DNA of 64,000 nt from Streptomyces inusitatus (GTDB lineage Bacteria; Actinomycetota; Actinomycetes; Streptomycetales; Streptomycetaceae): contig NZ_BMWG01000001.1 in the NCBI RefSeq assembly GCF_014651115.1, positions 310,001 through 374,000 on the forward strand, given 5' to 3'. A program made the translations under genes and the position numbers. Below are positions 1 to 7,319 of this stretch, one piece after another. Position 1 is the first letter of the stretch; every line of letters begins with the position of its first letter. The notes beneath the pieces were generated by a model. The model worked only from the letters and a program-made list of their open reading frames with translations. It ran no database searches and had not been told where the DNA came from.

Positions 1-15
1 CTGTGTGGGGGAAGC

Positions 16-53
16 GCTTGAGCGATTTGGAACGACGGGGGAATCGCTCAAGC
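16..53. repeat. 12-bp perfect inverted repeat (possible terminator)
   Basis: GCTTGAGCGATT (16-27) and AATCGCTCAAGC (42-53) are perfect inverted arms around a 14-nt loop. The right arm covers the TGA stop of the leftward Rieske-like gene (48-50). It could be a terminator for that transcript or a protein-binding palindrome. There is no U-tract, so the role is uncertain. Confidence 0.55.
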
Positions 54-368
54 ACTGCGGGGGGTGGCGGTGGTGGTATCGGGCTCGACCATCTGGTGGT
101 CGCGCTGGTCCAGGTTGACGAAAATCATTCCGTAGCGGATCGCGCATCGGACGGGCTGCGGCGCGCCACGGGGCCTGCGAAGGCACCGATACGCTCGGAC
201 GTCCTCGTCCTCCTCGCGCGCCACGACGATCGGCTCGCCGAACAGAGTGACCATCAACGAGTCGCCACGGTGGGGGATTGCCGTGACGAGGTCGATGAAG
301 TGCCACCCCGAGCGGTATGCCGTAGCCATCTCACGCCGGAAGACCCGGTCGTCCGGAGGAACGGTCAT
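48..368 (-). CDS. Short degenerate Rieske-like protein
   Basis: This 106-residue protein has the outline of a Rieske domain. An LFGEPIVVAREED strand pair (about 43-55), a CLRRPRGAP segment where CxHRGA ligands normally sit, and YGMIFVNLD (about 79-87) match the N-terminal domain of Rieske oxygenases. The histidine ligands and the second CxxH box are absent, so it probably cannot hold a [2Fe-2S] cluster. The catalytic domain is also missing. Its ATG overlaps the TGA of the upstream peptide gene (ATGA, 365-368), implying translational coupling. It may be a remnant, or a binding or processing partner for the peptide. The Rieske assignment rests on motif resemblance only. Confidence 0.6.
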   Translation of the reverse strand: MTVPPDDRVFRREMATAYRSGWHFIDLVTAIPHRGDSLMVTLFGEPIVVAREEDEDVRAYRCLRRPRGAPQPVRCAIRYGMIFVNLDQRDHQMVEPDTTTATPRSA

Positions 369-637
369 GCTTCTGTGCCGTTGGTCGAAGGGACTCCCCA
401 GGAGGGCTCACCGGTCGTCGTGAAACCCCAGGAGGGCTCACCGTGTCCGACTGCGATCGTCTCCACGGGAGCGGACCCCCACGAAGGTTCACCACTGAGT
501 CCCCATGAAGGCTCACCCTGGGCCCCCGCCACCTTGTCGGCAGGAGAGCTACCCCAGGAGGGCTCACCGGAGGCTCCCACGCCGAGCGCGGCAGCCGCTA
601 TGGCAAGAGCACAAAGAGCACGTAGCGTCCTAGACAT
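365..637 (-). CDS. Secreted repeat peptide with five GEPSWG motifs
   Basis: This 90-residue product starts with a basic n-region and hydrophobic stretch (about 1-22, signal-peptide-like). GEPSWG motifs then begin near residues 24, 41, 49, 66 and 76, separated by variable spacers. The ATG at 635-637 is chosen for the strong GAGGTGG ribosome site 7-8 nt upstream and because the signal sequence begins there; longer in-frame extensions have neither. Repeated identical hexapeptides after a leader recall multi-core RiPP precursors or processed signalling peptides. It overlaps the next gene by 4 nt and diverges from a LuxR-type regulator that may control it. I know of no characterised family for it. 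Confidence 0.8.
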   Translation of the reverse strand: MSRTLRALCALAIAAAALGVGASGEPSWGSSPADKVAGAQGEPSWGLSGEPSWGSAPVETIAVGHGEPSWGFTTTGEPSWGVPSTNGTEA

Positions 638-763
638 GGGTGATCTCCACCTCTTTTGATCAATCCTCCTCCCCCGCGCATAAGACGATGTCTCACTCCG
701 AACGCTTGCACCAGCGACGGCAGGCATCATGTTCCTGTAATGCAGGAGCCTGAGGGGGTGCAT
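638..763. promoter_or_regulatory. Divergent intergenic control region
   Basis: These 126 nt separate the leftward repeat-peptide gene from the rightward LuxR-type regulator and must hold both promoters. A TTGATCAA palindrome (656-663) lies just upstream of the peptide ribosome site, and TAAGAC (681-686) is a possible rightward -10. Neither promoter is clear enough to assign. Confidence 0.35.
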
Positions 764-1747
764 ATGACGTCTAACGAGGGCGAATTCGGACACCCTCATG
801 CAGACGGCGAGCTGTGCGAGGCTGGGAAAAGTCTGTACATCACCGCTCTTCGTACCGGGCGAATCGCCCGGTCGGAGGCGGAACCCATGCCTTGCCTCTT
901 CGATCTCGCCCTGCTGCACCCGGATCCCGACGACGCGCAGTGGCTCCGTCCGGTGCCTCCGACCACGGCACTGACACAGCTGATACACCCCATTGAGCGG
1001 GAGATCCAAGAGCGAAGGCGACGTACTGTCGCTCTGACCGACGCTCTTGAGCCATTCATGGCGTTCACCGCTCAGAATTCCACCGCGCCCCAGGGTGTAA
1101 CCGTCCTGGAAGGTCTCAACCGCATCAACGCGACCCTCGACCAGGTCACCGCGGACTGCACGGAGGAACTGCTCACCGTCCAGCCGGGCAGCGGCCGGCA
1201 GCCGCACATCCTGGAGAAGGCGCTGCGCAGGGTGGAGCCGCTGATCGAGCGGGGCGTACGGATGCGGACGCTCTACCAGCACACCGCCAGGCACCATCCG
1301 GCGACGCTCGCCTATATGGAGCAGGTGGGGCCGTCCGGCGTGGAGGTGCGGACGCTGGAGGAGATAATCGACCGGCTGATCATCGTGGACCGCAGGGTCG
1401 CCTTCATCCCGGCGAGCAGCGACCGGCTGTCGGCGCTGGAGCTGCGGCACAAGGGGATCGTGGAGTATCTCGTCGGGGTCTTCGAGCAGTTCTGGCTGCA
1501 CGGGCTGCCCTGGGAGGAGCCGGTCTCCTACGGGCCGGATCTGGACGGCATCACCGGGGTGCAGCGTTCCATCGCGAAACTGCTGGTGGAGGGGCATGTG
1601 GACGAGGCGATCGCCCGGCGTCTCGGTATGAACGTCCGTACGTGCCGGGCCCATATCGCCAAGCTGGGGTCCTCGCTGGGCAGCGGCAGCCGTACTCAGT
1701 TGGGGTATCTGATCGCGCAGTCGAAGCTTTTGGAGCGCGACTCCTGA
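764..1747 (+). CDS. LuxR-type helix-turn-helix regulator
   Basis: A 327-residue regulator. The C-terminus (about 264-320; LVEGHVDEAIARRLGMNVRT then RAHI) is a LuxR/GerE-type HTH. The N-terminal 250 residues lack a receiver or Walker motif. A central stretch (LIERGVRMRTLYQHTARHHP, then RTLEEIIDRLIIVDRRVAFI) resembles the TrmB-like/PLD-like region of orphan Streptomyces LuxR proteins. The ATG at 764 is chosen because GAGGGGG lies 5-6 nt before it; an in-frame ATG at 740 and a TTG at 656 lack such a site. It diverges from the GEPSWG peptide gene and is a plausible regulator or sensor for it, which is inference from position. Confidence 0.8.
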   Translation: MTSNEGEFGHPHADGELCEAGKSLYITALRTGRIARSEAEPMPCLFDLALLHPDPDDAQWLRPVPPTTALTQLIHPIEREIQERRRRTVALTDALEPFMAFTAQNSTAPQGVTVLEGLNRINATLDQVTADCTEELLTVQPGSGRQPHILEKALRRVEPLIERGVRMRTLYQHTARHHPATLAYMEQVGPSGVEVRTLEEIIDRLIIVDRRVAFIPASSDRLSALELRHKGIVEYLVGVFEQFWLHGLPWEEPVSYGPDLDGITGVQRSIAKLLVEGHVDEAIARRLGMNVRTCRAHIAKLGSSLGSGSRTQLGYLIAQSKLLERDS

Positions 1748-1808
1748 CGCCTTCAAGGGCGTTCATCGCATCAAGAACCGGGCGGCCGTCCGGTAAACGG
1801 CCAAAAAC

Positions 1809-1842
1809 CATCGCCCCCGGCGCAAGCGCGCCGGGGGCGATG
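1809..1842. terminator. Perfect 15-bp stem-loop terminator
   Basis: CATCGCCCCCGGCGC (1809-1823) pairs perfectly with GCGCCGGGGGCGATG (1828-1842) around a 4-nt loop. It lies 60 nt after the regulator stop, with convergent genes further right, and is a strong intrinsic terminator candidate. Confidence 0.85.
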
Positions 1843-2100
1843 TGTAGGCATTGGACCGCCGGAGCCCCTTACGGGCGTCTGACGGTCCGTCCGGCTCCGG
1901 TCCGTCCCGGACCCGCTCGCGGGTGCCGTACGCGCCGGAGCGGGCCGCCTCGCGGCTCACAGCCGGCTCTCAGGAAGGGGCGCGCGGGGCACCTGCGGTC
2001 CGCCCGGGACGCGACCAACCGCGCCACGGAGGCCGATTTCCGGCGCTCAGGCACCTGTCCCTGGGGCTTGGGGGGGCGGGTGCCCGGGGGCCGGGTCGGG
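1843..2100. other. Non-coding stretch between regulator and hspR
   Basis: About 260 nt downstream of both convergent units. Open frames exist on both strands but show low-complexity Arg/Pro/Gly composition typical of shadow frames. No gene is supported. Confidence 0.5.
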
Positions 2101-2544
2101 CTATTCGCCGCGCTTGGGCCGCCACACCACCAGCGCGCTGGCCTGCTGCACATCCTGGTACGGCACGAGATCGCGCCGGTAGGAGGCGTGCACCTGGGCC
2201 TCGCGCTGCTGGATGGCGACCGCCGCGCTCTCGACCGCCGCCGACAGCTCGGCGACCCGGGACTGAAGGGCGGCGACCTGGTGTTCCAGCTCGATGATCC
2301 GCTTGATCCCGGCGAGATTGATGCCTTCGTCCTGCGACAGCTGCTGCACGGTGCGCAGCAGCTCGATGTCACGGGCGGAGTAGCGCCGCCCCCGGCCGGC
2401 GGTGCGGCCGGGGGAGACCAGCCCCAGCCGGTCGTACTGCCGCAAAGTTTGCGGATGCAGACCGGAGAGCTGAGCCGCCACCGAAATCACATATACCGGC
2501 GACTCATCGGTCAGCTCGTAGGGGTTGCGACGCCTTCCGTCCAT
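2101..2544 (-). CDS. hspR: HspR, MerR-family heat-shock repressor
   Basis: This 147-residue MerR-family protein has the winged HTH at the N-terminus (VYVISVAAQLSGLHPQTLRQ, then YDRLGLVSP and the RRYSARDIELL wing), followed by a coiled coil (about 70-120). HspR binds HAIR inverted repeats upstream of the dnaK operon with DnaK as co-repressor and so sets up a feedback loop. It is the last gene of dnaK-grpE-dnaJ-hspR and starts 1 nt after the dnaJ stop, the classic Streptomyces arrangement. Two HAIR-like sites precede dnaK here, consistent with autoregulation. Confidence 0.97.
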   Translation of the reverse strand: MDGRRRNPYELTDESPVYVISVAAQLSGLHPQTLRQYDRLGLVSPGRTAGRGRRYSARDIELLRTVQQLSQDEGINLAGIKRIIELEHQVAALQSRVAELSAAVESAAVAIQQREAQVHASYRRDLVPYQDVQQASALVVWRPKRGE

Positions 2545-2545
2545 G

Positions 2546-3745
2546 TCATGCTCCCTTCGCGGCCTGGAACAGCTCGGCCCGCGGGTCCTCCTCCGCGATG
2601 GCTTCGCGGTAGGCCTCCAGCGCTTCCTTCGCCTTGTCGCTCAGTTCCCTGGGGACCGCGACCTCGACGGTGACGAGCAGATCGCCACGGGTGCCGTCCT
2701 TGCGGACCGCTCCCTTGCCGCGGGCGCGCATCGTCCGGCCGTTGGGGGTGCCGGGGGGCAGCTTGAGGGTGACGGCGGGGCCGCCCAGGGTGGGCACCCG
2801 CACCTCGCCGCCGAGGACCGCCTCGGTGTAGCTGACGGGCACGGTGACGGTGAGATTGTCGCCCTTGCGGCCGAAGACCGGGTGCTCGCCGACATGGACG
2901 ACGACATAGAGGTCGCCGGCCGGTCCGCCGCGCTCGCCCGGCGCGCCCTTGCCGCGCAGCCTGATCCGCTGGCCGTCGGAGACGCCCGGCGGGATCCTGA
3001 CCTGCATGGTGCGCGAGGAGCGGGCGCGCCCGCTGCCCTTGCAGACCTCGCAGGGGTCCTGTGCGATCAGGCCGCGGCCCTTGCACTCCACGCACGGGTC
3101 GGTCAGCGAGAAGGAGCCGCTGCCGCCGCGCGAGACCTGGCCGGTGCCGACGCAGGTCGGGCAGACGCGGGGCGTGCCGTTCTTGTCGCCGGTGCCGGAG
3201 CAGGCCTTGCACGCGGCCGAGCTGGACATCCGCAGCGGGACGGTGGCGCCGTCGACCGCTTCGGTGAAGCTGAGCGTGACCTCGGACTCGACGTCCTGGC
3301 CGCGCCGGGGCTGGGTGCGGGGGCCCGCCGGGCCCGCGCCCCGGTTGAAGAGGCCGCCGAAGACATCGCCGAGCCCGCCGCCGAAGCCGCCGGCTCCGGG
3401 GCCGCCCTGCCCGCCGCCCTGGGGACCGCCGAAGAGGTCGCCCAGGTCGAAGTTGAAGTTGCCGCCGCCGGCCCCGCCGGGACCGGCCCTGAAGCCGCCG
3501 TTGCCGAAGAGGGCACGGGCCTCGTCGTACTCCTTGCGGCGCTTGGGGTCGCCGAGGATGTCATTGGCCTCGGAGATCTCCTTGAAGCGCTCCTCCGCCT
3601 TGGCGTCGCCCTTGTTGGCGTCCGGGTGGAACTCGCGGGCGAGCTTCCGGTACGCCTTTTTGATCTCGGCCTCGGTGGCGTCCTTGGGGACGCCGAGAAC
3701 CTTGTAGTAGTCCTTCTCGACGAAGTCCTTCGTACTCATCGACAT
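2546..3745 (-). CDS. dnaJ: DnaJ, Hsp40 co-chaperone
   Basis: A full-length 399-residue type I DnaJ. The J domain (about 9-75) carries the HPD motif (EFHPDANKG) that stimulates DnaK ATPase. It is followed by a Gly/Phe-rich linker and the zinc domain with four CxxCxGxG repeats (CKACSGTG, CPTCVGTG, CVECKGRG, CEVCKGSG), then the C-terminal substrate-binding domains. It works with DnaK and GrpE in cytosolic folding. A second ATG two codons in is an alternative start. About 105 nt separate it from grpE, and that gap contains a perfect hairpin; hspR follows after 1 nt. Confidence 0.98.
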   Translation of the reverse strand: MSMSTKDFVEKDYYKVLGVPKDATEAEIKKAYRKLAREFHPDANKGDAKAEERFKEISEANDILGDPKRRKEYDEARALFGNGGFRAGPGGAGGGNFNFDLGDLFGGPQGGGQGGPGAGGFGGGLGDVFGGLFNRGAGPAGPRTQPRRGQDVESEVTLSFTEAVDGATVPLRMSSSAACKACSGTGDKNGTPRVCPTCVGTGQVSRGGSGSFSLTDPCVECKGRGLIAQDPCEVCKGSGRARSSRTMQVRIPPGVSDGQRIRLRGKGAPGERGGPAGDLYVVVHVGEHPVFGRKGDNLTVTVPVSYTEAVLGGEVRVPTLGGPAVTLKLPPGTPNGRTMRARGKGAVRKDGTRGDLLVTVEVAVPRELSDKAKEALEAYREAIAEEDPRAELFQAAKGA

Positions 3746-3783
3746 CCCTCCTTCCGGACGGTTTCCGGGGTGGTGCCCCGAAG

Positions 3784-3810
3784 GGCTTCCGGGAGTGTCT
3801 CCCGGAAGCC
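3784..3810. repeat. 12-bp hairpin in the grpE-dnaJ gap
   Basis: GGCTTCCGGGAG (3784-3795) pairs perfectly with CTCCCGGAAGCC (3799-3810) around a 3-nt loop. It lies inside the heat-shock operon, between grpE and dnaJ. A role as mRNA processing, stabilising or attenuation element is plausible but unproven. Confidence 0.65.
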
Positions 3811-3850
3811 CCCCGGGAGACGCTCCCGGCCGTTCCTCGCCTGACTCGCG

Positions 3851-4498
3851 TCAGCCCTCTTCGGGGCCACCGCTCTCCTCGTCGTCCGCGGCCTCGTCCT
3901 TGCCGGGCGTGGCGCCCGGCTGAGGCTCGGCCACCCCGACCCTGGCGGGTCGGATGGTCCGCTCGCCGATGCGATACCCCGGCTGAAGCACCGCGACGCA
4001 TGTGGTCTCGGTGACATCAGGGGCGTAACTGTGCATCAGCGCCTCGTGGATGGTCGGGTCGAAGGGCTCGCCCTCCTTGCCGAACTGCTGGAGGCCCATC
4101 TTGGCGGCCGCGGTCTCCAGGGACTCGGCGACCGACTTGAAGCCGCCCACCAGCTCCCCGTGTTCCCGGGCCCGCCCGATGTCGTCCAGCACGGGCAGCA
4201 GCTCGGCCAGCAGATTCGCCGTGGCGATCTCCTTGACCGTGACCCTGTCCCGCTCCACCCTGCGGCGGTAGTTCTGATACTCGGCCTGGAGGCGCTGGAG
4301 GTCGCCGGTGCGCTCATTGAGCGCCGTACGAGCCTGGTCCAGCTCCGCGGTCAGACCGATGACCTTCGCTTCGTCCCCTGCCGGGGCCGCCTTGCCCTCC
4401 TTCTCGGAGGACTCGGCGGACTCGGCGGCGGCGTCGTCAGATGTGGCGCCGGAAGGGACGTCGGGCTTCTCTTCGAACCCCGGAGTCTCCTCCGTCAC
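3851..4498 (-). CDS. grpE: GrpE, DnaK nucleotide-exchange factor
   Basis: A 215-residue GrpE. An acidic disordered N-terminus (about 1-45) precedes the long dimerisation helix ([20 protein letters not shown], then [13 protein letters not shown]) and the beta domain ending in [20 protein letters not shown]. The extra C-terminal tail is Asp/Glu-rich, common in Streptomyces. It promotes ADP release from DnaK. Its GTG overlaps the dnaK TGA (GTGA, 4495-4498), implying translational coupling. Confidence 0.97.
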   Translation of the reverse strand: MTEETPGFEEKPDVPSGATSDDAAAESAESSEKEGKAAPAGDEAKVIGLTAELDQARTALNERTGDLQRLQAEYQNYRRRVERDRVTVKEIATANLLAELLPVLDDIGRAREHGELVGGFKSVAESLETAAAKMGLQQFGKEGEPFDPTIHEALMHSYAPDVTETTCVAVLQPGYRIGERTIRPARVGVAEPQPGATPGKDEAADDEESGGPEEG

Positions 4499-6345
4499 GC
4501 GGCACCACCCTTGGAGTCCTTCTCGTCGTCGACGATCTCGGCGTCCACGACATCGTCGTCGGCCTTGGCCTGGCCGGCCCCGGCGTCACCCTGGGCGTCG
4601 CCCGCGGGCTGCTGTGCGTCGGCGTACATCGCCTGGCCCAGCTTCTGCGAGACGGCCGCGACCTTCTCGGTGGCCGTGCGGATCTCCGCGACGTCCTCGC
4701 CCTTGAGCTTCTCCTTCAGCTCGGCGATGACGGTCTCGACCTCGGTCTTCACATCGGCCGGAACCTTGTCCTCGTTGTCCTTGAGGAACTTCTCCGTCTG
4801 GTAGACCAGCTGCTCGCCCTGGTTCCGCGTCTCGGCGGCCTCACGGCGGCGGTGGTCCTCCTCCTGGTACTGCTCGGCCTCCTGGCGCATCCGGTCGACC
4901 TCGTCCTTCGGCAGCGAGGAGCCGCCGGTGACGGTCATCTTCTGCTCCTTGCCGGTGCCCAGGTCCTTCGCGGCCACGTGCATGATGCCGTTGGCGTCGA
5001 TGTCGAAGGCGACCTCGATCTGCGGGACCCCGCGCGGGGCCGGCGGCAGACCGGTCAGCTCGAACATGCCGAGCTTCTTGTTGTACGCCGCGATCTCGCG
5101 CTCGCCCTGGTAGACCTGGATCTGCACGGACGGCTGGTTGTCCTCGGCCGTGGTGAAGATCTCCGAGCGCTTGGTCGGGATCGTGGTGTTGCGCTCGATC
5201 AGCTTGGTCATGATGCCGCCCTTGGTCTCGATGCCGAGGGACAGCGGGGTCACGTCGAGGAGCAGGACGTCCTTGACCTCACCCTTGAGGACACCGGCCT
5301 GGAGCGAGGCGCCGATGGCGACGACCTCGTCCGGGTTCACACCCTTGTTGGCCTCCTTGCCGCCGGTCAGCTCCTTGACGAGCTCGGCGACGGCCGGCAT
5401 ACGGGTGGAGCCGCCGACGAGGACGACGTGGTCGATCTCGGCGAGGGCGATGCCCGCGTCCTTGATGACGTTGTGGAACGGCGTCTTGCAGCGGTCCAGC
5501 AGGTCCGCGGTCAGCTGCTGGAACTGGGCGCGGGTGAGCTTCTCGTCCAGGTGCAGCGGGCCCTCGGCGGAGGCCGTGATGTACGGCAGGTTGATCGAGG
5601 TCTCCGTGGAGGAGGACAGCTCGATCTTCGCCTTCTCGGCGGCCTCGCGCAGACGCTGGAGGGCCATCTTGTCCTTGGACAGGTCCACGCCGTGACCGTT
5701 GGCGAACTGCTTCACCAGGTAGTCGACGACACGCTGGTCCCAGTCGTCGCCACCGAGGTGGTTGTCGCCGTTGGTGGCCTTCACCTCGACGACGCCGTCG
5801 CCGATCTCCAGCAGCGAGACGTCGAAAGTGCCGCCGCCGAGGTCGAAGACCAGGATGGTCTGGTCGTCCTTGTCCAGGCCGTAGGCCAGGGCGGCCGCGG
5901 TCGGCTCGTTGACGATGCGCAGGACGTTGAGGCCCGCGATCTCACCGGCCTCCTTGGTGGCCTGCCGCTCGGAGTCGTTGAAGTACGCCGGGACGGTGAT
6001 GACCGCGTCCGCGACCTTCTCGCCCAGGTACGCCTCGGCGTCGCGCTTCAGCTTCTGCAGGATGAAGGCGCTCATCTGCTGCGGGTTGAAGTTCTTGCCG
6101 TCGATCTCGATCTTCCAGTCGGTGCCCATGTGGCGCTTGACCGACCGGATGGTCCTGTCGACGTTGGTGACGGCCTGGCGCTTGGCGACCTCGCCGACCA
6201 GCACCTCGCCGTTCTTCGCGAAGGCGACGACGGACGGCGTGGTCCTGGCGCCCTCGGCGTTGGTGATGACGGTGGGCTCGCCGCCCTCCAGAACGCAGAC
6301 GACCGAGTTGGTCGTGCCCAGGTCGATGCCGACCGCACGTGCCAT
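4495..6345 (-). CDS. dnaK: DnaK, Hsp70 chaperone
   Basis: A 616-residue Hsp70. The N-terminal ATPase has the phosphate-1 motif GIDLGTTNS at the start, [20 protein letters not shown], and the phosphate-2 motif [13 protein letters not shown]. The substrate-binding domain and helical lid follow, ending in a Gly/Ala/Asp-rich tail. It is the first gene of the HspR-controlled operon and is preceded by a -35/-10 pair and two HAIR sites. It acts as a cytosolic ATP-dependent chaperone and as co-repressor for HspR. It overlaps grpE by 4 nt. Confidence 0.98.
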   Translation of the reverse strand: MARAVGIDLGTTNSVVCVLEGGEPTVITNAEGARTTPSVVAFAKNGEVLVGEVAKRQAVTNVDRTIRSVKRHMGTDWKIEIDGKNFNPQQMSAFILQKLKRDAEAYLGEKVADAVITVPAYFNDSERQATKEAGEIAGLNVLRIVNEPTAAALAYGLDKDDQTILVFDLGGGTFDVSLLEIGDGVVEVKATNGDNHLGGDDWDQRVVDYLVKQFANGHGVDLSKDKMALQRLREAAEKAKIELSSSTETSINLPYITASAEGPLHLDEKLTRAQFQQLTADLLDRCKTPFHNVIKDAGIALAEIDHVVLVGGSTRMPAVAELVKELTGGKEANKGVNPDEVVAIGASLQAGVLKGEVKDVLLLDVTPLSLGIETKGGIMTKLIERNTTIPTKRSEIFTTAEDNQPSVQIQVYQGEREIAAYNKKLGMFELTGLPPAPRGVPQIEVAFDIDANGIMHVAAKDLGTGKEQKMTVTGGSSLPKDEVDRMRQEAEQYQEEDHRRREAAETRNQGEQLVYQTEKFLKDNEDKVPADVKTEVETVIAELKEKLKGEDVAEIRTATEKVAAVSQKLGQAMYADAQQPAGDAQGDAGAGQAKADDDVVDAEIVDDEKDSKGGAA

Positions 6346-6366
6346 GTCAATTCCTCCAGCTGACTA

Positions 6367-6387
6367 CTTGAGTGGATCTGGCTCAAG
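6367..6387. promoter_or_regulatory. HAIR operator 1 (HspR site)
   Basis: CTTGAGT-N7-GCTCAAG at 6367-6387 matches the HAIR consensus CTTGAGT-N7-ACTCAAG with one mismatch. It overlaps the -10 end of the dnaK promoter on the minus strand, which suits direct repression by HspR. Confidence 0.9.
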
Positions 6388-6414
6388 GATGCACGAGACC
6401 CCTCTCGGAGTCAA
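6386..6414 (-). promoter_or_regulatory. dnaK operon promoter
   Basis: On the minus strand TTGACT (revcomp of 6409-6414) is followed after 17 nt by CATCCT (revcomp of 6386-6391), a housekeeping-sigma-like promoter. It sits between the two HAIR-like sites, 40 nt upstream of the dnaK ATG. Confidence 0.65.
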
Positions 6415-6418
6415 CAGA

Positions 6419-6439
6419 GCTGAGTCAACCCCACTCAAC
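6419..6439. promoter_or_regulatory. HAIR-like operator 2
   Basis: GCTGAGT-N7-ACTCAAC at 6419-6439 keeps the TGAGT-N7-ACTCA core and exact spacing of HAIR but differs in the outer bases. It lies upstream of the -35. It is probably a weaker second HspR site. Confidence 0.65.
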
Positions 6440-6623
6440 TTTTATCCCCCGCTTATCCGCACCCCTGGAGCCTCCCGGGCATCCCCGGGCGTTCAGGGCG
6501 TCGTTCAGGGCGTCCGGCGGCCGTCCGCGCGGCGTACCGCCGCCGGGTGCGGTGCTTCTGTAAGAGTGATGCCCGCAATGGCGTGAAACGCACCAGTTCG
6601 ACATTGATTGCGGTCGAGAGCCC

Positions 6624-7193
6624 ATGGCGATGCCCGCCTCCTCCCCCGCCAAGCGGGTCTTCGATCTCGCGGCCTGCGTTCCGCTGCTGCTCCTGCTGGC
6701 CCCGCTGCTGCTGGCCCTCGCGGCGGCGGTCGCCCTCTCCTCCCGGGGGCCCGTCCTCGTCCGCCGGGAGCGGGCCGGGCTCGGCGGACGCCCGTTCTCG
6801 ATGCTCACCTTCCGCGCCGCCCCCGGGACCCGGGTCGGACGGCTGCTGCACCGCCACTTCCTCGACCATCTGCCCCAGCTGATCAATGTCGTCCGGGGTG
6901 AGATGTCCCTGGTCGGCCCGCGCCCGCTCACCCCGGCCAGGGCGGCGGCCGTCACCGGCCCGGCCCGCGCCGGGCGGTCCGTACGCCCCGGGATCACCGG
7001 CCTGTGGCAGACCGGCCGGCGCTCCGGACTGCCCTGGGACGAGATGGCCGTACTCGATCCGCACTATGTGGAGGCCCACTGGCTGGGCCTCGATCTGATG
7101 ATCCTGGCGCGCACCCTCCCGGCGGCGCTCCGGGGGCGCGCCGCCGTGGGGCGGGGGCGTACGCCCGCGCCCCGAGCACGAAGGGTCGCCTGA
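6624..7193 (+). CDS. Bacterial sugar transferase (short form)
   Basis: A 189-residue member of the undecaprenyl-phosphate sugar-1-phosphate transferase family (WbaP/ExoY C-terminal type). One strong hydrophobic segment (about 14-36) precedes the conserved VVRGEMSLVGPRPL block (about 88-101) and PGITGLWQ (about 122-129). It transfers a sugar phosphate to a lipid carrier at the membrane for exopolysaccharide or cell-wall glycan. It is shorter than usual between the membrane segment and the LPQLINV block. A weak GAGAG ribosome site precedes the ATG. No glycosyltransferases are adjacent, so the product is unknown. Confidence 0.85.
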   Translation: MAMPASSPAKRVFDLAACVPLLLLLAPLLLALAAAVALSSRGPVLVRRERAGLGGRPFSMLTFRAAPGTRVGRLLHRHFLDHLPQLINVVRGEMSLVGPRPLTPARAAAVTGPARAGRSVRPGITGLWQTGRRSGLPWDEMAVLDPHYVEAHWLGLDLMILARTLPAALRGRAAVGRGRTPAPRARRVA

Positions 7194-7261
7194 GCGACAC
7201 AGATCACCGGTCGCGTGGCTACAGTGCGGCGAAAAAGGTGGGTAGCCTCAGCACGGACTGA

Positions 7262-7277
7262 TTAAGTTACCGCTTAG
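7262..7277. promoter_or_regulatory. Possible operator upstream of Fe-S oxidoreductase
   Basis: TTAAG-N6-CTTAG (7262-7277) is an imperfect inverted repeat in the promoter region of the Fe-S oxidoreductase gene, in an unusually AT-rich patch. A TetR-type regulator site is possible; no regulator is adjacent. Confidence 0.3.
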
Positions 7278-7319
7278 TAGTGTCGATGGTCCCCACCTCG
7301 CAGGCCTGAGGAGCCAGAA

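Noticed and set aside
380-580. Repeated CCCCAGGAGGGCTCACC-type DNA considered as CRISPR-like repeats
   Set aside because: Unit spacing varies, there are no unique spacers, and the repeat is explained as coding for GEPSWG.
365-1756. 463-residue leftward frame spanning the LuxR gene
   Set aside because: Only its last 90 codons (365-637) are real. The rest is antisense to the regulator with no protein character.
4441-6363. 640-residue rightward frame opposite dnaK
   Set aside because: Antisense shadow of dnaK with Leu/Val/Asp-biased composition typical of high-GC third-position frames.
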